From Kribbella sindirgiensis (GTDB taxonomy: Bacteria; Actinomycetota; Actinomycetes; Propionibacteriales; Kribbellaceae): DNA of 64,000 bases. Of this stretch, positions 32,597-40,171 are shown in pieces (position 1 is the stretch's first letter; each line of letters starts with the position of its first letter). The stretch is taken from positions 61,106 through 125,105 of the forward strand of contig NZ_SJKA01000022.1 in NCBI RefSeq assembly GCF_004331435.1, read 5' to 3'. The position numbers and the translations under genes were made by a program. A model generated the notes under the pieces. It saw only the letters and a program-made list of their open reading frames with translations, was not told where the DNA came from and ran no database searches.

Positions 32597-32925
32597 GCGC
32601 GACCACCGAGATCATCAAGCTCGCCGGCCCCTTCGTCGCGGGTGGTGGCATGGCTGGCGCTGTAGCCGCCTACGCCGCCTGGAAGAAGGGTCCCGCAGAG
32701 AAGGACTCGATCATCGTCAACGGCGCCGAGACCGCCGTTGTGGCCCTGAAGGCAGTGCTCGAAGCGGAGACCGCCCGAGCTGACCGAGCCGAGGCTGAGC
32801 GCGACCGTGCGCTCGAGCGCGAAGCCAAGATGGAAGCCCGTCTCGACGCGATGCAGAAGATGCTCGACGAGGCGCGTGACGAGATCCACGCCTGGCGCAG
32901 TGAGCGCGGCAACCCCAGCAACTAG
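32593..32925 (+). CDS. Membrane-anchored coiled-coil protein (110 aa)
   Basis: GTG at 32593 overlaps the previous stop. One hydrophobic segment (IIKLAGPFVAGGGMAGAVAAYAAW) is followed by a long charged coiled coil (EAETARADRAEAERDRALER). Such single-span proteins beside the endolysin act as a second holin or spanin-like factor; role inferred from position. Confidence 0.65.
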   Translation: MSATTEIIKLAGPFVAGGGMAGAVAAYAAWKKGPAEKDSIIVNGAETAVVALKAVLEAETARADRAEAERDRALEREAKMEARLDAMQKMLDEARDEIHAWRSERGNPSN

Positions 32926-32948
32926 CCCACCAAGTCGAACGCCCCATC

Positions 32949-32961
32949 GTGAGTATGTGAG
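32949..32961 (+). promoter_or_regulatory. GTGAG-type operator-like repeat
   Basis: GTGAGTATGTGAG, rightward, in the gap before the endolysin gene. Confidence 0.65.
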
Positions 32962-33014
32962 CTCTCGCGGTGGGGCGTTGGTCTGCCAACTCACAACTTG
33001 GAGGCACAACCCCC

Positions 33015-33830
33015 ATGGCCAACTACATCATCTTCGAGGGCTTCCGCATGGACGCCCGAACTCGAGACATGCTCGTCGAGCTGCGCCGGATCTGCGAGGC
33101 TCCGGTCCGGATCACGCAGGGCGGCTTCAACAAGGGCGGCGTCACCGCGTCGGCCGGCACGCACGACGGCGGCGGCGCGCTCGACATCCGCGCCAAGGAT
33201 CTGACCACCGCCGAGCGCAAGGAGGTCGTGCGGCGAGCTCGCCAGGTCGGCTTCGCTGCGTGGCTCCGCACTCCGGCTCAGGCCAACTGGCCGTACCACG
33301 TCCACATGATCGCGGTCGGCTGCGACAGCCTGAGTGCCGGCGCCGAGAAGCAGGTCGTCGCCTACCACAACGGCAAGAACGGCCTGAAGAACAACCGCGC
33401 CGACGACGGCGACCGGCTCTACGCCGACAACACCTGGGAGAGCTACCAGGCCCAGCTAGCCGCGCTGAAGCCGCCGAAGGACGCGCCGCCCGCGAAGGTC
33501 GCGACCGGACCCCGCGTCTCCCTGAAGCTGATCGCGTACGCCGCGAACGGTGGCTACTTCCGCAGCGGCCAGATCATCGCCCGCAACGAGGCGACTCGCG
33601 TGGCCCACTGGCTGCTCGACGACCAGAAGATCGTCACCGCTCGGGACGTTCGGGTCTGGGAGGCGTTCGTCCGGCAGGGCAACTGGAGGTCGGCTGGCCT
33701 TCAGTACACCGGGATGGTCGAGAAGTTCCAGGCTCACTACGGCTTGGCCGTCGACGGCGACGTTGGCCCAATCACCAAGGCCAAGTTCTCCCAGCTCCTC
33801 ACTCAGGACAACTACCGGGTCGTCGCGTGA
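33015..33830 (+). CDS. Endolysin: M15-like peptidase with peptidoglycan-binding domain (271 aa)
   Basis: ATG at 33015 with GGAGG upstream. Residues 30-110 contain GTHDGGGALDIR (H-x6-D) and WPYHVHMIAVG (HxH), the zinc ligands of D-Ala-D-Ala carboxypeptidase/L-Ala-D-Glu M15-type peptidases. A Pro/Ala linker leads to residues 225-271 (YTGMVEKFQAHYGLAVDGDVGPITKAKF), a peptidoglycan-binding type 1 domain. Degrades the host wall at lysis; normal two-domain length. Confidence 0.85.
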   Translation: MANYIIFEGFRMDARTRDMLVELRRICEAPVRITQGGFNKGGVTASAGTHDGGGALDIRAKDLTTAERKEVVRRARQVGFAAWLRTPAQANWPYHVHMIAVGCDSLSAGAEKQVVAYHNGKNGLKNNRADDGDRLYADNTWESYQAQLAALKPPKDAPPAKVATGPRVSLKLIAYAANGGYFRSGQIIARNEATRVAHWLLDDQKIVTARDVRVWEAFVRQGNWRSAGLQYTGMVEKFQAHYGLAVDGDVGPITKAKFSQLLTQDNYRVVA

Positions 33831-33871
33831 GCGTCGGCCGACACCGTCTCACCATCGGAGGTACTTCCATC

Positions 33872-34120
33872 GTGCTCGACAAGCTCAACTCGGCGTCGAC
33901 CAAGCGCGCCGTCCGCACCGGCTTCGACGTGGCCCTCGGCGTACTCGCCGTCGTGGCGGTCATCGTGCCGTCGCTGCACCAGTTCGGCTTCAGCGTCGAC
34001 AACGAGGCCGCGGTTGCCGGTCTGGTCGTTGCGGCCACCGCGCTGATCTCCAAGGTCAAGAACAAGCTGGAGGAGCTCGGCTACCTGCCGGCCTTCCTGA
34101 AGGACACCGAGGTCCACTGA
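33872..34120 (+). CDS. Holin (82 aa)
   Basis: GTG at 33872 is chosen for GGAGG 9 bases upstream; a GTG at 33827 overlapping the lysin stop would add 15 residues. Two membrane segments (DVALGVLAVVAVIVPSL and AAVAGLVVAATALIS) flank a short loop, and the tail is charged. It forms membrane holes that release the endolysin. Confidence 0.8.
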   Translation: MLDKLNSASTKRAVRTGFDVALGVLAVVAVIVPSLHQFGFSVDNEAAVAGLVVAATALISKVKNKLEELGYLPAFLKDTEVH

Positions 34121-34126
34121 CGTAAC

Positions 34127-34163
34127 GAAGCCCCCCGCGCTCATCGCTGAGCCGGGGGGCTTC
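34127..34163. terminator. Bidirectional terminator after lysis genes
   Basis: GAAGCCCCCC (34127-34136) pairs with GGGGGGCTTC (34154-34163). Placed between converging genes (holin and the minus-strand gene at 34177). Confidence 0.75.
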
Positions 34164-34176
34164 TCGTCGTTTGTGC

Positions 34177-34467
34177 TTAGCCGATCTCCTCGAGGCTCAG
34201 CGTGCGACGGGCCTTGCCCCTCGGCGCCGCCTTCTTGGCCGCCGCCTTCTTGGCCGCCGCCTTCTTCGCAGGGGCCTTGCGCGCCGGAGTGGGCTTGGCC
34301 GGTGCCGACTGAGCTTGTGGGAGGAAAGCTTCCAGTGGAGCGGCATGCTCAGCGCACAGCGTAGGCGGCGGATCCGCCACTCGCCCGTCCGCCGATCCAA
34401 CGGTATAGATCTGAACCGGGCGGGTCAGATCCTCGCAGACATCACACACCTTCACGACCTTATCCAT
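34177..34467 (-). CDS. Zinc-knuckle protein with histone H1-like tail (96 aa)
   Basis: ATG at 34467, GGGAGG 5 bases upstream; an ATG at 34506 is less likely. N-terminal half has C-D-V-C and L-C-A-E-H (CxxC...CxxH), a likely zinc site. The C-terminal third is a lysine/alanine repeat (APAKKAAAKKAAAKKAA) like actinobacterial HU/HupB and H1 tails. It probably binds DNA, possibly as a nucleoid or anti-silencing factor of the prophage. The only minus-strand gene between 12 and 44 kb. Confidence 0.75.
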   Translation of the reverse strand: MDKVVKVCDVCEDLTRPVQIYTVGSADGRVADPPPTLCAEHAAPLEAFLPQAQSAPAKPTPARKAPAKKAAAKKAAAKKAAPRGKARRTLSLEEIG

Positions 34468-34499
34468 CTCAACCTCCCATTCGTTACAAAGGAGCGTAC

Positions 34500-34513
34500 C
34501 TCTCACATTGACA
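34500..34513 (+). promoter_or_regulatory. Degenerate GTGAG-type repeat overlapping a TTGACA box
   Basis: CTCTCACATTGACA: part of the repeat in reverse orientation fused to a consensus -35 element (34508-34513). The matching -10 is unclear (TAGATG is only 13 bases on; TATATG 23). Confidence 0.35.
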
Positions 34514-34599
34514 ATCGAGCCACCGGTAGATGACGCTATATGGCTGAAGGTTGTGATTCACCGGGGGGTGTGACGCACCTCATGAGAGTTGGAGGAGAG

Positions 34600-35058
34600 A
34601 TGGCGAAGGGGCGTACAGGGACACCCCGAACCAAGATCCAGAACGAGAGCGAAGTTCTGCGGTGGTTCGAGGAGGGGCGAACCTACAAGTGGATGGTTGA
34701 GCAGTATGCCGAGAAGTACAACATCAAGATCGGCGAGACTGCGTTCGCGAACTTCCGGCGTCGGCATGAACTGAAGCCAAGGCTGGCCCACGGGGGCTCG
34801 AGCCTGATCCCCTGGAGCCCGGTCGATCGACGGTGGCGTTGGTCGTACCCGATTCAGATGCTTCGTCTGGAGGAGAAGCGCCGGAGAGGCGAGGCACTGA
34901 GCAAGCTGAACCAAGAGAAGCTGGACGCCTGGCTCCGCGAGCGCAAAGCAAAGGATGAGGTCGTTGCCTACCTCCCCGATCGCCCGGAAGAGCAGGGGTT
35001 CTACTACGTTCCTCGCCGGCCTGGCATCGACAACGACCTCATTCGTGAACCGGACTAG
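34600..35058 (+). CDS. HTH DNA-binding protein, candidate phage repressor (152 aa)
   Basis: ATG at 34600 with GGAGGAGAG upstream. Residues 15-50 (SEVLRWFEEGRTYKWMVEQYAEKY, then IKIGETAFANFRRRHEL) are an HTH followed by a basic stretch. The rest is helical and charged (LRLEEKRRRGEALSKLNQEKL) with FYYVPRRPG at the end. It is monocistronic, lies between lysis and replication genes, and is followed by a strong terminator, as expected of a lysogeny regulator. Whether it binds the GTGAG repeat is unproven. Confidence 0.6.
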   Translation: MAKGRTGTPRTKIQNESEVLRWFEEGRTYKWMVEQYAEKYNIKIGETAFANFRRRHELKPRLAHGGSSLIPWSPVDRRWRWSYPIQMLRLEEKRRRGEALSKLNQEKLDAWLRERKAKDEVVAYLPDRPEEQGFYYVPRRPGIDNDLIREPD

Positions 35059-35128
35059 GCAGGAAGTTGCCAAGCGCATCTTGTAACGCCCTGAGAGCGT
35101 GATCACGAGAGCATCACAACCTGCCGGT

Positions 35129-35173
35129 AACACTAGGCTCAAGTTGTGACAGAGCGTGACTCCCCCTAGTGTT
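35129..35173 (+). repeat. 9-bp inverted repeat upstream of terminator
   Basis: AACACTAGG (35129-35137) and CCTAGTGTT (35165-35173), perfect, spaced 27 bases, in a 298-base gap without a gene. Together with the terminator 25 bases on, it may be part of a small RNA or a protein-binding site. Confidence 0.5.
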
Positions 35174-35197
35174 CGAAGCGAGGCGGGATAGATGCCG

Positions 35198-35230
35198 AAG
35201 GCCCCCGACTGACCATCGGGGGCCTTTTTT
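35198..35230 (+). terminator. Strong intrinsic terminator
   Basis: AAGGCCCCCGA pairs with TCGGGGGCCTT (11 bp) over a 7-nt loop, and the arm runs into TTTTTT. The best terminator in the window; it isolates the early replication operon from what lies left. Confidence 0.9.
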
Positions 35231-35262
35231 GTGCGGGTGTTTTGAACGTCACAACACCAACT

Positions 35263-35275
35263 CTCACATACTCAC
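35263..35275 (-). promoter_or_regulatory. GTGAG-type operator-like repeat, upstream of early promoter
   Basis: GTGAGTATGTGAG on the minus strand (CTCACATACTCAC as written), ending 3 bases before the -35 box. Confidence 0.7.
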
Positions 35276-35278
35276 GTA

Positions 35279-35308
35279 TTGACAGTCGTGCTTCGGGGCC
35301 GGTAGAAC
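35279..35308 (+). promoter_or_regulatory. Early rightward promoter
   Basis: TTGACA (35279-35284), 18-bp spacer, TAGAAC (35303-35308). Start of transcription expected near 35315. Two identical operator-like repeats flank it, so it is probably the repressed early promoter of the replication operon. Confidence 0.65.
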
Positions 35309-35320
35309 AGTCCTGCTGTC

Positions 35321-35333
35321 CTCACATACTCAC
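35321..35333 (-). promoter_or_regulatory. GTGAG-type operator-like repeat, downstream of early promoter
   Basis: Identical 13-mer to the copy at 35263, same orientation, just past the expected transcription start. Confidence 0.7.
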
Positions 35334-35356
35334 ATAACTCATGGGGGGTTATCCAC

Positions 35357-35635
35357 ATGTTCCAAACCGTCCACAGCGCGAGCATGCTCGGCGTTCCGTT
35401 CGTTCTAACGATGCTGGGCGTCACGCTGTTTGTGGACATCGAGGGTGAGGACTGCTACATGACGGTGTCGCACGACCACGAGCCCGAGGCTCTGCGTCTT
35501 GCACTCGACACCATCGACCGCTTGGGGCTCGAGGTAGTTCCCGAGGAAGAGAGTGAGTGGGAGGTGGACGACGAAGTGACGAAGTGCATCTTGGCCGAAG
35601 CTCGACCGGCCAATGGACTGCGGGTGGTTGCGTGA
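35357..35635 (+). CDS. Hypothetical early phage protein (92 aa)
   Basis: First gene after the early promoter; ATG at 35357 with GGGGGG upstream. A hydrophobic N-terminal segment (LGVPFVLTMLGVTLFV) is followed by an acidic soluble half (EALRLALDTIDRLGLEVVPEEESE). Stop overlaps the nuclease start. Function unknown. Confidence 0.7.
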   Translation: MFQTVHSASMLGVPFVLTMLGVTLFVDIEGEDCYMTVSHDHEPEALRLALDTIDRLGLEVVPEEESEWEVDDEVTKCILAEARPANGLRVVA

Positions 35636-36720
35636 CAGTAACCTTCGCGAAGCCGAAGACGAGTCCCCCAGTCCCTGGGACTCGCGAGGCGGGTGGCGAC
35701 GACAAGGTTCTCCGCGACAAGAAGGAGAGGCCGCGGATCCGGCTAGCCTGCCCGGTGCCCGAGTGCGACGGGGGGCGCGTCCCCTCGGAGAAGCGACCCG
35801 GCAACACCGTGAAGTGCAAGCGATGCGGGAAGGACGAAGCGAAGCCCGGTGAGGTGCTGCGCAGCTACTCCCGCGTGACGACCTACATCGACGTGCTCGA
35901 GGACAAGTCCCAGATCATGGCGTGGCAGAACCGCATGACCCTGATCGGCGTAGCGCTCGAGCCCGACCTTCTCCGCGGGGTGCTGGACAAAGACCCCGAG
36001 CTGAAGGAAGACAAGGACTGGCTGAACCGTCGCGCCGAGGTGGCCAAGGACAAGGGCGGCGCCAACGAGAAGTCGAAGAAGGGCACGTTCAAGCACGGCC
36101 TCTCCGAGCTGATCGACCTGGGCGAGGATCTGCCGGAGGACGTGAGCTTCGAAGATATCCTCGACATGGATGTCTACAAGCGCGGCACCGAGTTCTTCTC
36201 CATCAAGCACATGGAGGAGCTCGTACTGATCGACGAGCTGAAGGTCGCCGGCACGCCGGACCGTGTCTCGAGCTGGGCCTGCTACTGGTACAACGGCGCG
36301 CTGCGCGTCTTCGAGCTGGACGAGGTGCCTCAGGGTGCCGTGTACGTCCCGCTGATCACGCCGGACGGCAAGGAGATCGAGCCGACCGACAAGCTGATCA
36401 CCGACCTGAAGACCGGAACCGTCGAGTACGGCGGGCTGAAGATGTGCATGCAGCTCTCGATCTACTCGCACGGCAAGCGGTACAACCAAGAAGCGCCGAA
36501 GCTGATCCAGTCCCGCATCCCGATCACCGAGGTGCGCCAGGACTGGGGCATCATCATGAACATCCCCGCCGACAGCGGAGAGATGGAGCTGTACTGGGCC
36601 GACCTCACCCTCGGGTGGCGAGCCGTCCAGGTAGCTGGCCAGGTGCGCGAGCTGCGCAACCTGAGCCGCGACGCGCTCACGAAGTTCGAGATCCCCACGG
36701 GGCTTGCTATCGCATCGTGA
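35632..36720 (+). CDS. Cas4/RecB-like exonuclease (362 aa)
   Basis: GTG at 35632 with GTGA overlap. The N-terminus has a zinc ribbon (CPVPECDGG, then CKRCGKDE). The nuclease core shows VAGTPDRV, then LITDLKTGTVEYGGLKMCMQLSIYS: the D and ExK-like D-L-K of PD-(D/E)XK enzymes followed by the Q-x3-Y motif of RecB/Cas4 nucleases. Such enzymes recess phage DNA ends for recombination and replication. The stop codon lies in a repeat copy. Confidence 0.8.
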   Translation: MTVTFAKPKTSPPVPGTREAGGDDKVLRDKKERPRIRLACPVPECDGGRVPSEKRPGNTVKCKRCGKDEAKPGEVLRSYSRVTTYIDVLEDKSQIMAWQNRMTLIGVALEPDLLRGVLDKDPELKEDKDWLNRRAEVAKDKGGANEKSKKGTFKHGLSELIDLGEDLPEDVSFEDILDMDVYKRGTEFFSIKHMEELVLIDELKVAGTPDRVSSWACYWYNGALRVFELDEVPQGAVYVPLITPDGKEIEPTDKLITDLKTGTVEYGGLKMCMQLSIYSHGKRYNQEAPKLIQSRIPITEVRQDWGIIMNIPADSGEMELYWADLTLGWRAVQVAGQVRELRNLSRDALTKFEIPTGLAIAS

Positions 36721-36729
36721 GTATGAGAG
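36717..36729 (+). promoter_or_regulatory. GTGAG-type operator-like repeat
   Basis: Exact GTGAGTATGAGAG, rightward, containing the stop codon of the exonuclease gene. Confidence 0.7.
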
Positions 36730-36784
36730 AGTAGAGCTGTTGGCGAGGGATTGGAGAGTGCCTCGCCGATTTGATAGGCCGAAT

Positions 36785-36797
36785 GTGAGTATGGGAG
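36785..36797 (+). promoter_or_regulatory. GTGAG-type operator-like repeat
   Basis: Exact GTGAGTATGGGAG, rightward, in the 123-base gap after the exonuclease gene. Confidence 0.7.
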
Positions 36798-36843
36798 GCT
36801 CGACTCACACGGCGGGGCAAGCGAGAGAGAGGAGCACCACCTA

Positions 36844-37386
36844 GTGACAGCCAGCGTGGACATCTTGGCGGGCGGGATCCGCCAGACCTTCACCAACCAG
36901 GACATGGGCTGGGCGGTCGCGTTCGAGGGTTCGATCGAGCGCACCACCGAGGACATCGCCCGCTTCTTCGACATCCCGGCCGAGGGCACCCCGTTCGAGA
37001 TTCACCTCGCGGCGGCGGCCCTGGCGGTCAGCGGCCAGGCCGTGGCCGAGGTCCTGGGGGGCACTGTGATTCCCGAGAGCAAGCCGGCTTCGGCCAACCG
37101 TGAGTATGGGAGTGAGACCCAGGCTTCGGTAAGTACGACGGGCGCCGACAACGCTCCGGCCAACGACCCATGGGCGCAGGCCGAGTCCGGCGAGAAGGGC
37201 CAGCCCGAGAAGGAAGCCGAGCCGGAGAAGCCGCGAGACGACCGGCAGATCATGATCGACACGATCGCCGGCACCGGCAGCGTCGACGGCCTGAAGCGCC
37301 TCTGGGCCGAGAACAAGGCGACGTTCGACGCGGACGCCGACCTCTTCGAGAAGTGGAAGGCGCGCGGTCGGGATCTGAAGAAGTGA
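36844..37386 (+). CDS. Hypothetical replication-region protein (180 aa)
   Basis: GTG at 36844 after GAGAGAGGAG. Folded N-terminal part (residues 1-77: GWAVAFEGSIERTTEDIARFF), a disordered Glu/Pro/Ala linker, and a C-terminal helical segment (IAGTGSVDGLKRLWAENKATF). The modular build suggests a DNA-metabolism accessory or annealing partner of the nuclease, but no family is recognised. A perfect repeat copy lies inside the coding linker (37100-37112). Confidence 0.65.
   Translation: MTASVDILAGGIRQTFTNQDMGWAVAFEGSIERTTEDIARFFDIPAEGTPFEIHLAAAALAVSGQAVAEVLGGTVIPESKPASANREYGSETQASVSTTGADNAPANDPWAQAESGEKGQPEKEAEPEKPRDDRQIMIDTIAGTGSVDGLKRLWAENKATFDADADLFEKWKARGRDLKK
37100..37112 (+). promoter_or_regulatory. 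GTGAG-type operator-like repeat inside a gene
   Basis: Exact GTGAGTATGGGAG, rightward, in coding sequence (read R-E-Y-G-S). A dispersed site inside a gene fits a stoperator more than a promoter operator. Confidence 0.65.
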
Positions 37387-37466
37387 GCGACGAGATCAAA
37401 AGCCTGATCATCCTGGGCATCGTCTTCGTCCTGGGCTTCGGTCTCGGCCTGGCGGTCGCCCTGTGA
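37383..37466 (+). CDS. Single-span membrane micro-protein (27 aa)
   Basis: GTG at 37383, GTGA overlaps at both ends. VSDEIKSLIILGIVFVLGFG is almost entirely one hydrophobic helix. Coupling supports expression; function unknown. Confidence 0.6.
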   Translation: MSDEIKSLIILGIVFVLGFGLGLAVAL

Positions 37467-37762
37467 GCGACGCCTCCGAGTGGATCGAGGTCGGCCACGT
37501 CCACCCGAGCCAGCTCAACTTCGAGCTGACGCCGGAGGAGGAGGCCAAGGTCGCAGAATGGAGCGAGCGCCTCCAGGCGTGGGCGACCACCCCCCGCCGC
37601 TGGGTCATGGGGATCACGGCGAACGACATCCCAGCGAAGACGATGCGACTCGTCTTCGGTCTCCCGCTTGAGCGATGCGACTACTCGTGGCTCTGGCCCA
37701 ACGAGTGCGCCCACTGCCTCGGGCACCAGCTGCCGGACGATGTGCCAGTCCAGACGGTGTGA
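37463..37762 (+). CDS. Hypothetical phage protein (99 aa)
   Basis: GTG at 37463. FELTPEEEAKVAEWSERLQAW, then WVMGITANDIPAKTMRLVFGLP and a C-terminal ECAHCLGHQL with a CxxC. Soluble; a zinc site is possible. Family not recognised. Confidence 0.7.
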   Translation: MSDASEWIEVGHVHPSQLNFELTPEEEAKVAEWSERLQAWATTPRRWVMGITANDIPAKTMRLVFGLPLERCDYSWLWPNECAHCLGHQLPDDVPVQTV

Positions 37763-37851
37763 GCCGTGAGGCACTGATTGACCTGGCGATCGGCCTCCTG
37801 GTCATCGCAGTCTGCATCCTCGGCAGCGCCGGGGCTCTGCACTACAACTGA
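37759..37851 (+). CDS. Single-span membrane micro-protein (30 aa)
   Basis: GTG at 37759 overlaps the stop before it. VSREALIDLAIGLLVIAVCI is one membrane helix. Second such micro-protein within 400 bases. Confidence 0.55.
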   Translation: MSREALIDLAIGLLVIAVCILGSAGALHYN

Positions 37852-37876
37852 ATATCGAGAGAGGACACACTCACCA

Positions 37877-38218
37877 GTGAAGAAGATCCTGAAGGCCCTC
37901 GTGCCCAGCAAGACCCCCACCGAGCCCGGTCTGGGCGAACGGTACGGCGCGGCGCTGGCGCTGCACGGAGCGGCCACCTCCGTCTTCAAGGCGGCGCACG
38001 ACGATCTCGTGCAGGCCGAGGCCGAGCTGTCCGCCATCGGCCAGGATGCCGGCGAACAGATCCGCCAGGCGCAGGCCGCTCACGACGCCGCGGTGGAGCG
38101 CATGGAGGACGACCTTCGACTCAAGGTCAACGACCTGTCGGCCATCGCCGACATGGCGTACGACGACGCCTACATGGCCTACGAGCGCGCGGAGAAGATC
38201 CGCCCCCTCGTCGCCTGA
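37877..38218 (+). CDS. Coiled-coil phage protein (113 aa)
   Basis: GTG at 37877. After a short basic start (VKKILKALVP) the chain is one long Ala/Glu-rich helix (VFKAAHDDLVQAEAELSAIGQ onwards). Structural or scaffolding-like; function unknown. Confidence 0.65.
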   Translation: MKKILKALVPSKTPTEPGLGERYGAALALHGAATSVFKAAHDDLVQAEAELSAIGQDAGEQIRQAQAAHDAAVERMEDDLRLKVNDLSAIADMAYDDAYMAYERAEKIRPLVA

Positions 38219-38310
38219 CCGACGCACAGCCTCTCCCGCACGACCGCTTCGAGTATCCGCTCGGATACCTGGAGCGCCTACACAACTTCATAGATAGGAG
38301 CACCACAACA

Positions 38311-38745
38311 GTGTCGAGCCCGTTCAACAAGCCCTCTGGCGGTTCCGGTTCCTTCTTCACGCCGGCCAAGCACGTGTCCGACCTGGCCCTGATCATCGAG
38401 GCCAAGTCCGTCCGTCGCGACGTGCCGAACACCTTCAACGGCGTGACCACCAACCGCGACGAGGTGACGGCGGACATCACGGTCTTCCGCAACTCGCAGA
38501 ACATCGAGACCCGGACGCCGCACGAGGTCATGAAGAACGCGATCATCCACTCCTCCGTCTTGGCGAAGGAAGCCGAGACGAACATCGGGACGCCGCTGCT
38601 CGCCAAGGTGGCCAAGCCCAGCGGGAAGAACTACTACGCCTTCCTCGAGGTGCCGGCCGACATCGAGGCCGCGGTCGCCGAGTACTTCGAGAAGCGCGAG
38701 AGCGCGCTCGCCGACGCCATGGCCGACGTTCCCGACTTCGACTGA
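38311..38745 (+). CDS. Hypothetical ssDNA-binding-like phage protein (144 aa)
   Basis: GTG at 38311 with GATAGGAG upstream. Glycine/serine-rich start (PFNKPSGGSGSFF), then a beta-rich body (SDLALIIEAKSVRR, TADITVF) and a helical, acidic tail ending DFD. The acidic tip and its place next to helicase and primase resemble single-strand-binding proteins; family not recognised with certainty. Confidence 0.5.
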   Translation: MSSPFNKPSGGSGSFFTPAKHVSDLALIIEAKSVRRDVPNTFNGVTTNRDEVTADITVFRNSQNIETRTPHEVMKNAIIHSSVLAKEAETNIGTPLLAKVAKPSGKNYYAFLEVPADIEAAVAEYFEKRESALADAMADVPDFD

Positions 38746-38758
38746 TCGGGGTCGCTGA

Positions 38759-39577
38759 GTGCTGACCGCTTCAAGGTCGCTCGCGCTCAACGCTGAAGCT
38801 GGACGCGAACTCCCCCGAGTCGACGCCTTCTCGGCGCTGTACTCGCGGGGGGTTCGCCCCCGGCACGGCGAAGTCATCATGATCCTGGGTCGCTCGGGTA
38901 CCCAGAAGTCCGGCCTTGCCTTGTTCTGGATGGCCGAGATGAATCTCCCGACGCTCTACTTCTCAGCCGACATGAGCGCCTTCACGGCCTCGGTGCGCCT
39001 CGCCTGCACGGTGACCGGCGACGAGACCGAGGTTGTCGAGGCGGCCATGGCCGAGGGTGGAGCGGCGCGGGAGAAGTACCTGAAGGCTCTCGAGAGTCTG
39101 AACATCACCTTCTCATTCGGATCCCCCATCACCTGGCGACAGGTCGAGGAGGAACTGGAGGCATACGTCGAGCTCCACAATGCCTATCCGAGTTGCGTGG
39201 TATTCGACAACCTCATGGATTTTGAGGGCGGCGAGACCGACTACACCGAGCAGATGGCCACGATGCAGACGATCACCGAGTTCGCACGGGAGACCGGCGC
39301 CTCGACCTTCGTTCTGCATCACGCGACTGACAAGAGCCAGGAGGCGCGGACGGCACCGTTCGATCCGCCGCCGCGGGCTGACGCGAAGAACGGTCTGGCC
39401 GAGAAGCCCGAGCTGACGCTCGGCGTCGGGCTGGATCCGAACACGCTGGAATACAAGATCGCTTGCCTCAAGCAACGCATGGGGCCGTGCGATCCCTCCG
39501 GCCGGAACTTCGCAGTGCTTCAAGCGGAACCGAGCAAGACGCGGTTCCACAAGTACATGGGGATGCGCACCCCGTAG
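38759..39577 (+). CDS. DnaB/RecA-fold replicative helicase-like ATPase (272 aa)
   Basis: GTG at 38759. Walker A MILGRSGTQKSGLALF (GxxGxxKS), Walker B SCVVFDNLMDF, and GASTFVLHHATDKSQ downstream fit the ATPase domain of DnaB-type helicases (RecA-like core). There is no N-terminal primase-binding domain, so it is a reduced helicase as in several actinophages. Acts at the phage fork with the primase genes downstream. Confidence 0.75.
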   Translation: MLTASRSLALNAEAGRELPRVDAFSALYSRGVRPRHGEVIMILGRSGTQKSGLALFWMAEMNLPTLYFSADMSAFTASVRLACTVTGDETEVVEAAMAEGGAAREKYLKALESLNITFSFGSPITWRQVEEELEAYVELHNAYPSCVVFDNLMDFEGGETDYTEQMATMQTITEFARETGASTFVLHHATDKSQEARTAPFDPPPRADAKNGLAEKPELTLGVGLDPNTLEYKIACLKQRMGPCDPSGRNFAVLQAEPSKTRFHKYMGMRTP

Positions 39578-39610
39578 TGCACTCCCCCACAACTGAATAG
39601 AGGTGAGGCA

Positions 39611-40171
39611 GTGAGAGTCGCAGGCTTGGACCTGAGCCTCACATCGACCGGCATTGCCGTGATCCATAGCGGTACGCCGGAGTGGACATACACGGCGAAG
39701 TCGTCGGGCAAGAAGGACGACAACCTCCAACAGCGCTGGGTCCGACTGACCGGCCTGTTGTGCGAGATCCTCAACACGATCGTCGACGACGAGCCGCTCG
39801 ATTTGGTGGTGCTCGAGAGTCCGAGCTACGGCTCGACCTTCGGCTCGCCTCACGATCGCTCCGGCCTGTGGTGGATGGTGGCCGACGCGCTGCATGGCTC
39901 TGACATCCCGGTCGCCACGGTCTCCCCGCAAGGTCGGGCGAAGTACGGCACCGGCAAGGGCAATGCGAAGAAGCCCGAGGTGTACGCGGCGGTGAAGGAG
40001 ACCTACGAGCCGCTCGAGTTCGAGATCCCGAACAACGACGTGGCCGACGCGGTGATCCTCGCGGCGATGGGCAGCCGGCATCTGGGCTTCCCGCTGGCCG
40101 ACATCCGTCCCGACCACCCGCTCGACCAGAAGAAGCTCGAAGCGATGGGTGGTGCGGCGTGGCCAAGCTGA
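39611..40171 (+). CDS. RuvC-like Holliday junction resolvase (186 aa)
   Basis: GTG at 39611. RNase H fold with MRVAGLDLSLTSTGIAVI (first catalytic D), LDLVVLESPSYGS (E), and NNDVADAVILAAMG (the final D-x-x-D). These are the metal ligands of RuvC-type resolvases that cut four-way junctions during phage recombination and before packaging. Confidence 0.85.
   Translation: MRVAGLDLSLTSTGIAVIHSGTPEWTYTAKSSGKKDDNLQQRWVRLTGLLCEILNTIVDDEPLDLVVLESPSYGSTFGSPHDRSGLWWMVADALHGSDIPVATVSPQGRAKYGTGKGNAKKPEVYAAVKETYEPLEFEIPNNDVADAVILAAMGSRHLGFPLADIRPDHPLDQKKLEAMGGAAWPS

Noticed and set aside
35129..35173. Inverted repeat as phage attP
   Set aside because: In an integrated prophage attP is split, and the serine integrase lies 13 kb away beside the likely junction.
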